A stretch of DNA of 64,000 nucleotides from JAUILH01 sp964230215 (GTDB taxonomy: Bacteria > Bacteroidota > Bacteroidia > Flavobacteriales_D > JAUILH01), in NCBI GenBank assembly GCA_964230215.1, contig CAXRGQ010000008.1:248001-312000 (forward strand). The letters run 5' to 3'. The position numbers and the translations under genes are program-made. The notes beneath the pieces were generated by a model. The model was given only the letters and a program-made list of their open reading frames with translations. It did no database searches and was not told the origin of the DNA. Within the stretch, counting starts at the first letter, position 1. Each line of letters starts with the position of its first letter. This document shows, in pieces, positions 60,304-64,000 of this stretch.

Positions 60304-61078
60304 TTGCTATCGAATGTTTATTTAAGAATTCAGTACAAAGTGCTAAGACTTCATCTTGTGCCTGCTTAAAGGGGCTGTGTGCACAATCTGTGATTAACTG
60401 TATTTCCGCTTTTTGACAATTATTCCGAATACTATTTAGCTGCTCGACACTTCCATACTCATCATCTTTTCCCTGCATAGCCAATACGGGGACGGATATT
60501 GAGGGAAGTAATGTTTCTATATTCCACGATCTAAATTTCTTGAGGAACCAAGTATCGCTCCATGCGTAAAACATGTCTGAAGTTTTTTCACCATGGTACT
60601 TTTTCAACTTTTCTTTTAAGTCATCATGTTTAAATGCCTCAACAACGGGTGTTATTCCTTTTAGTGTGATGTCTTCCACAAAAACATGAGCAGCTTCTGT
60701 AATCACAGCTTTTAAATTAGGGTTTGCTATACTTCCAGCATAAATAAGGGAGATGCTTCCTCCATCACTATGGCCATACAAAATAAATGGCGTGTCTTTA
60801 ATTAAAGCAGTGATGACCTGGGGTAACTCACCCAAGGCGTAATTGTGCAGATATTGGTCATCACGTTTACTTAAAAGCTTACTTGACTTGCCATGACCAA
60901 TACGCTCATAAACAAGTCCTCTACAACTAAGTGCATCACATAAAATTTGAGGATACTCTTTCCACTGCGGAATACTTCCCAAGCCTTCATGCAAAAAAAG
61001 AACGATGGGTGTGTCTTGCAGGTCCTCATTAATCCATACGTAATTTATATAGCCCTCTTTAAGTTCTAGTTCCGGCAT
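60278..61078 (-). CDS. Alpha/beta hydrolase
   Basis: 266 residues. GHSDGGSISL nucleophile elbow (Ser in GHSDG), VLFLHEGLGSIPQWKEYP as the oxyanion loop, Asp in MQGKDDEYGSVEQL and His in TDCAHSPFKQ. Family resembles proline-iminopeptidase-like or lipase-like AB hydrolases; no substrate can be named. It sits two bases from the sulfotransferase stop. Confidence 0.88.
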   Translation of the reverse strand: MPELELKEGYINYVWINEDLQDTPIVLFLHEGLGSIPQWKEYPQILCDALSCRGLVYERIGHGKSSKLLSKRDDQYLHNYALGELPQVITALIKDTPFILYGHSDGGSISLIYAGSIANPNLKAVITEAAHVFVEDITLKGITPVVEAFKHDDLKEKLKKYHGEKTSDMFYAWSDTWFLKKFRSWNIETLLPSISVPVLAMQGKDDEYGSVEQLNSIRNNCQKAEIQLITDCAHSPFKQAQDEVLALCTEFLNKHSIANASKSTSY

Positions 61079-61080
61079 TC

Positions 61081-61893
61081 TTACAAATTTGAATATGTTT
61101 TAATCCATTCGGGATGACAATGAAAGTTGGCTTCAATAAACTTCAAATCTCTACTATAAATTTTGTTCAACTTATCTATTGTGGTATCCGAAAACTTAGG
61201 TGTGTCCATTTCGACTCTTAATGTTTGTGCAGCTTCAAAACCTTCCTTTTTCATGACTTTCTTATAGTGCTTGTAGTCCGGAATCGCTTTTCGCTCTGCG
61301 CTTACATTGCGTTTTTCACTAAATACATCTGATCGGATATTCGCATTGTGTCCAAGAAAATTGAAGATATCTTGTACGCATGATGATGGATTCGATTTCA
61401 ATTCGTGGAAGTCTAAAAGTAGAATCCGAGACTTGTCGAAATGTTCTAAATACTGCTGTAATTGTAGACCGTATAAACTAAATTGAACAAAGGGACTCTT
61501 GGTATCCGTGACAAACTTATCTGCCTCCTTTGAGATGCCAATTTGACCTTCAAGCATTTCATGTGTAATATGCGATAAAGATCTCTCGATTGGATCCCTC
61601 ATAATGTATATGAATTTGGCATCTGGCACTTGTTTTTTGATGCGCGAGGGCACCTTTTTAACAAAGGGATACTTGGTATACGCAGTGCTTGATTCGCCTC
61701 TCCATTTTGCTTCCGAAAATAATCCTTTATACCAGGATGACGATTTGTGAAACGGTGTCCTAGCTTTGGCGTAAAAGTTAGGTTCCTTAATGCTTGACAT
61801 GCCAAAGTCTTCTTGTGCTGCCAAGAAATGATGCAGGCTGCTAGTACCTGATTTCATAGCCCCAATTATAAAGAAGTTTGGCAATAGGTTCAT
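61081..61893 (-). CDS. Sulfotransferase
   Basis: 270 residues. Transfers sulfate from PAPS. 5'-phosphosulfate loop NFFIIGAMKSGTSSLHHFLA; 3'-phosphate motif YIMRDPIERSLSHITHEM; YLEHFDKSRILLLDFHELKS. Similar to heparan/carbohydrate sulfotransferases, but the acceptor is unknown. First gene of a four-gene run with two hydrolases and a barrel, suggesting modification and turnover of a small lipid or glycan; inferred from context. Confidence 0.9.
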   Translation of the reverse strand: MNLLPNFFIIGAMKSGTSSLHHFLAAQEDFGMSSIKEPNFYAKARTPFHKSSSWYKGLFSEAKWRGESSTAYTKYPFVKKVPSRIKKQVPDAKFIYIMRDPIERSLSHITHEMLEGQIGISKEADKFVTDTKSPFVQFSLYGLQLQQYLEHFDKSRILLLDFHELKSNPSSCVQDIFNFLGHNANIRSDVFSEKRNVSAERKAIPDYKHYKKVMKKEGFEAAQTLRVEMDTPKFSDTTIDKLNKIYSRDLKFIEANFHCHPEWIKTYSNL

Positions 61894-61897
61894 AAAT

Positions 61898-61905
61898 CAA
61901 AGTTA
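61898..61905 (-). promoter_or_regulatory. -7 element of the sulfotransferase operon
   Basis: The minus strand reads TAACTTTG, a perfect TAnnTTTG only four bases from the ATG, so a leaderless or almost leaderless transcript is implied. No -33 TTG is seen. Confidence 0.5.
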
Positions 61906-62031
61906 CAATTATTGATTACTTGTATTTGAAGAATTATCTGAAATAATACTGGCATAGGATGTGTATATTAGCTGTCCAAGAGTTATCACAATTTACTGAA
62001 GTATATTTCCGGATGCATGAGAGATAATCGG

Positions 62032-62039
62032 TACTTTTG
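62032..62039 (+). promoter_or_regulatory. -7 element of the second TlpA gene
   Basis: TACTTTTG, 18 bases before the ATG at 62058. No -33 match. A TTG inside it could be misread as the gene's start. Confidence 0.5.
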
Positions 62040-62057
62040 GTAACGGAAAATTATTGT

Positions 62058-63104
62058 ATGAAAAATGTATTAGTAGGTATCCTGTGTTTATCAGGGATTG
62101 CGACAATGGCTCAAGAGACAGCCACATTAAAAGGGCGCATTATAGGAGTAGAAGGTGAGATGGCTTATATCTCTCAGTACAAAAATGTAGAAGGTAGGTT
62201 TACAAGAGTAATTGTAGATTCTTGCAAGTTTGAGGATGGTAAATTTGAGTTGAAAGTTGAACTTGATTCGCTTTCTCAGTTTACGTTTAATGATGGAAAC
62301 GAAAACGCCTATCCAATACTCAAACCAGGTGCGGTTTTGGAGCTAAATACACATGCTAATTATTTCGATGAAGCCTTGTCTTACAAGGGTGATGGAGCAG
62401 ATATGAATAATGCAATGGCGAATCTATATCGTGCAGATGAGATGAGCACTATGCCTATTTTTATGAAAATGGATAGCAGAAGCGGTATAGATACTACAGC
62501 AATGTTTGCGGAAGTAGATGAGGCTGTCGACATGATAACCCAGATGCATGAAGACTATTTGGTGATGTACCCAGACTTAGCATTTTGGTTAGAAGGGGAT
62601 ATAAAAGGAGCCGAGAAAAAGAAAGCATCTTATAAAAACTATGTTAGGCAGGAATTCTTGCTTCAGGAAATAGAGAAAGATATTGTTGGAAAACCTTTCA
62701 TTTCACTTGAGGGTATTGGTGTAGATGGCAAAACATTAAATCTAGAAGAATTTAAGGGCAAACCAGTTTTGTTAGACTTTTGGGCGACATGGTGCGGACC
62801 TTGCAAGGCTGAGTTTCCGGATTTATTGAGAGTAGAGAAGGAGTATGGAAGCAAAGTAAATGTGGTAGGAATTGGTCTTTGGTGTAAGGAGGATGAGTGG
62901 CGTGCAATGGTGAAGGACAAAGGGTTTAGTCATGGTGTATTTATGGCAAAAGGTACAGATACGGAGCTTAGAGAGACTTATATGCTGAATAGCATTCCTA
63001 GATACATGTTGCTCGATAAAGACTTAAATATTGTGAGTATTCGTAGTTCTAGACCGTCATCTGGGAAATTAGAAGGTGAGTTGGATGCAGTCCTAGCCAA
63101 ATAA
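62058..63104 (+). CDS. DUF4369 + TlpA-type thioredoxin protein, secreted
   Basis: 348 residues. Signal peptide MKNVLVGILCLSGIATMA-QE. Residues ~20-110 match DUF4369 (ATLKGRIIGVEGEMAYISQY, FELKVELDSL). A helical middle follows. The C-terminal ~140 residues are a TlpA/ResA domain with VLLDFWATWCGPCKAEFPDL and a cis-Pro stretch NSIPRYMLLDKD. Periplasmic reductase, substrate unknown. Distinct from the lipoprotein TlpA at 19941. Its 3' end is three bases from the convergent hydrolase stop. Confidence 0.9.
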   Translation: MKNVLVGILCLSGIATMAQETATLKGRIIGVEGEMAYISQYKNVEGRFTRVIVDSCKFEDGKFELKVELDSLSQFTFNDGNENAYPILKPGAVLELNTHANYFDEALSYKGDGADMNNAMANLYRADEMSTMPIFMKMDSRSGIDTTAMFAEVDEAVDMITQMHEDYLVMYPDLAFWLEGDIKGAEKKKASYKNYVRQEFLLQEIEKDIVGKPFISLEGIGVDGKTLNLEEFKGKPVLLDFWATWCGPCKAEFPDLLRVEKEYGSKVNVVGIGLWCKEDEWRAMVKDKGFSHGVFMAKGTDTELRETYMLNSIPRYMLLDKDLNIVSIRSSRPSSGKLEGELDAVLAK

Positions 63105-63107
63105 GCC

Positions 63108-63767
63108 TCAAAAGAATTTAAGTAATTCAGATAAGTCCACCTTTTCGATAGGGTGCTTGCTATTGGGAATGTCAAATCTTTTGGCTCCAATTTTAAGTGC
63201 TAAAGCGTCTGTTTCTTCCTTGCTTACCATTTCATCTTGATCGGCTAAGAGTATGGTTATGGAGCAGTTTAAATCGTTCATCTGAAGTGTTTGAATGGAG
63301 TTCTCCTGACCCAAGTCATTCATCAGGTCTTTGGTTTTGTTTAGAACATCTTTCCACTTACCGTGATGTCGCTGGTTAAGTATAGCGGCGAATTTAGGCA
63401 CCTTCTCCTCAATTTTTTCAGGATTCAACATTGCACTTTCCTTTTTGGCTGTGTCAGGGTTCCAGTCTACTTTCGAGCCTAAGGTGAATATTGATTTGAT
63501 TTTTCCCGGGTATTTTGCTGCATGCATTATAGCTACATATCCGCCCATACTGTAGCCAAATATTATTGGCTCTGAGTGCTTTGAAACCAATTGATCCAAG
63601 TCCTCAACGAAATTATCGATGGTAAAATCAAGCTGCTCGTTTACACGTTCACCATGTCCTGGGAAATCGTGAAGTATCACTTTGTATTTGGAGCTGAGCG
63701 TATCAGCTAGTTTTTCAAACTGATCTTTTGCACCAATAGCACCGTGAAGGATTATAAGTGTTTCCAT
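63108..63767 (-). CDS. Alpha/beta hydrolase
   Basis: 219 residues. LIILHGAIGAKDQFEKLADT oxyanion region; nucleophile in GYSMGGYVAIMHAA; Asp in LLADQDEMVSKEE; His in NSKHPIEKVDL. Family Abhydrolase_6. Follows the E1-beta gene with a TAATG overlap, so coupled to it. Substrate unknown. Confidence 0.88.
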   Translation of the reverse strand: METLIILHGAIGAKDQFEKLADTLSSKYKVILHDFPGHGERVNEQLDFTIDNFVEDLDQLVSKHSEPIIFGYSMGGYVAIMHAAKYPGKIKSIFTLGSKVDWNPDTAKKESAMLNPEKIEEKVPKFAAILNQRHHGKWKDVLNKTKDLMNDLGQENSIQTLQMNDLNCSITILLADQDEMVSKEETDALALKIGAKRFDIPNSKHPIEKVDLSELLKFF

Positions 63768-64000
63768 TAATACGCCAACAATGCGCCTAACACGTCTGCC
63801 ACTTTTTGCTCGCTAGGAAGATAAGCTTCTTCTAAGATAGAGTTAAGTGGTGGTGCTGGAACGTCTTGTGAAGCCACAACTCGAACCGGCGCATCCAAAT
63901 GCTCGAAACAATTATCTGTAATTCTACCCGCAATGTTGTAGGCGAAACTGTTTGTGATAGGCTCTTCTGATACGACCATACATTTTCCATGTAATTTAAC
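63767..64000 (-). CDS. 2-oxoacid dehydrogenase E1, C-terminal end of the beta (or fused alpha-beta) subunit (5' truncated by the window)
   Basis: The frame is open to base 64000. The visible 77 residues (GKCMVVSEEPITNSFAYNIA, DNCFEHLDAPVRVVASQDVP, APPLNSILEEAYLPSEQKVA) match the C-terminal domain of TPP-dependent E1-beta proteins. The VSEEP, APV(R)V and P-P-N/L region are the usual landmarks. It differs from the full E1-beta at 27294, so it belongs to a second complex, perhaps branched-chain or a fused alpha/beta E1. Only the tail is here. Confidence 0.85.
   Translation of the reverse strand, partial: VKLHGKCMVVSEEPITNSFAYNIAGRITDNCFEHLDAPVRVVASQDVPAPPLNSILEEAYLPSEQKVADVLGALLAY

Overview
The window comes from a member of the Bacteroidota, most likely order Flavobacteriales (family not determinable by eye). 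The evidence is consistent across the window: several secreted proteins end in type IX secretion (T9SS) type A or type B sorting domains, promoters have the Bacteroidota form (TTG or TTTG near -33, TAnnTTTG near -7), a DUF983 and a DUF4286 gene are present, and the etfBA block has the gene order I associate with flavobacteria. I see no rRNA, tRNA, prophage, IS transposase or CRISPR array.

Layout. 1-5.2 kb: end of a T9SS cargo protein, heme A synthase ctaA, two secreted barrel-like proteins and a PKD-repeat type B T9SS cargo. 5.2-11.5 kb: rplU-rpmA, DUF983, then serS - lipoprotein - TPR protein - DUF4286 - rsmA. 11.5-15.9 kb: aspartate kinase and an unusual 565-residue protein combining a GldK/GldJ-type FGE fold, MORN-type repeats and a GldN-like domain. 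This pair is bracketed by two related non-coding repeat clusters. 15.9-21 kb: topB, a membrane J-protein, a lipoprotein and a TlpA-type thioredoxin lipoprotein. 21-27.1 kb: a minus-strand run etfB-etfA-DUF151 nuclease-NupC-secreted protein-thyA-folA. 27.3-34.5 kb: E1-beta subunit, K+-dependent membrane pyrophosphatase hppA, YceI, and a LysR regulator divergent from an SbtA-type bicarbonate transporter, then a deoxynucleoside kinase. 34.5-44 kb: GH3-family enzyme, a 31-codon membrane microprotein, DUF2797, a kelch T9SS cargo, sppA, folK, a second deoxynucleoside kinase and a probably abundant OmpA/TPR lipoprotein. 44-50 kb: a malate/lactate dehydrogenase-like enzyme coupled to a dicarboxylate symporter, an SRPBCC protein, a Crp/Fnr regulator, a thioredoxin lipoprotein and MscS. 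50-64 kb: an alpha/beta hydrolase between two paralogous barrels, a tandem GH18 + amidase operon of large T9SS cargo, an esterase/hydrolase/sulfotransferase operon, a second TlpA protein and the tail of a second E1-beta.

How the genes work together. Deoxynucleoside supply recurs (NupC, thyA, folA, folK, two dNKs). Secretion through T9SS is the other theme: five cargo genes plus the GldK/GldN-like fusion. The GH18 and amidase genes share domain modules and would together attack peptidoglycan glycan and peptide linkages. A Crp/Fnr-type palindrome with core TGAC-N4-GTCA sits about 41 bases upstream of the inferred start of transcription at DUF983, at the SRPBCC gene beside the Crp/Fnr gene, and possibly at serS, which suggests a small regulon.

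The candidates most likely to be undescribed are the FGE-MORN-GldN fusion, the structured repeat family flanking it, the lipocalin-NupC fusion and the 31-residue microprotein.
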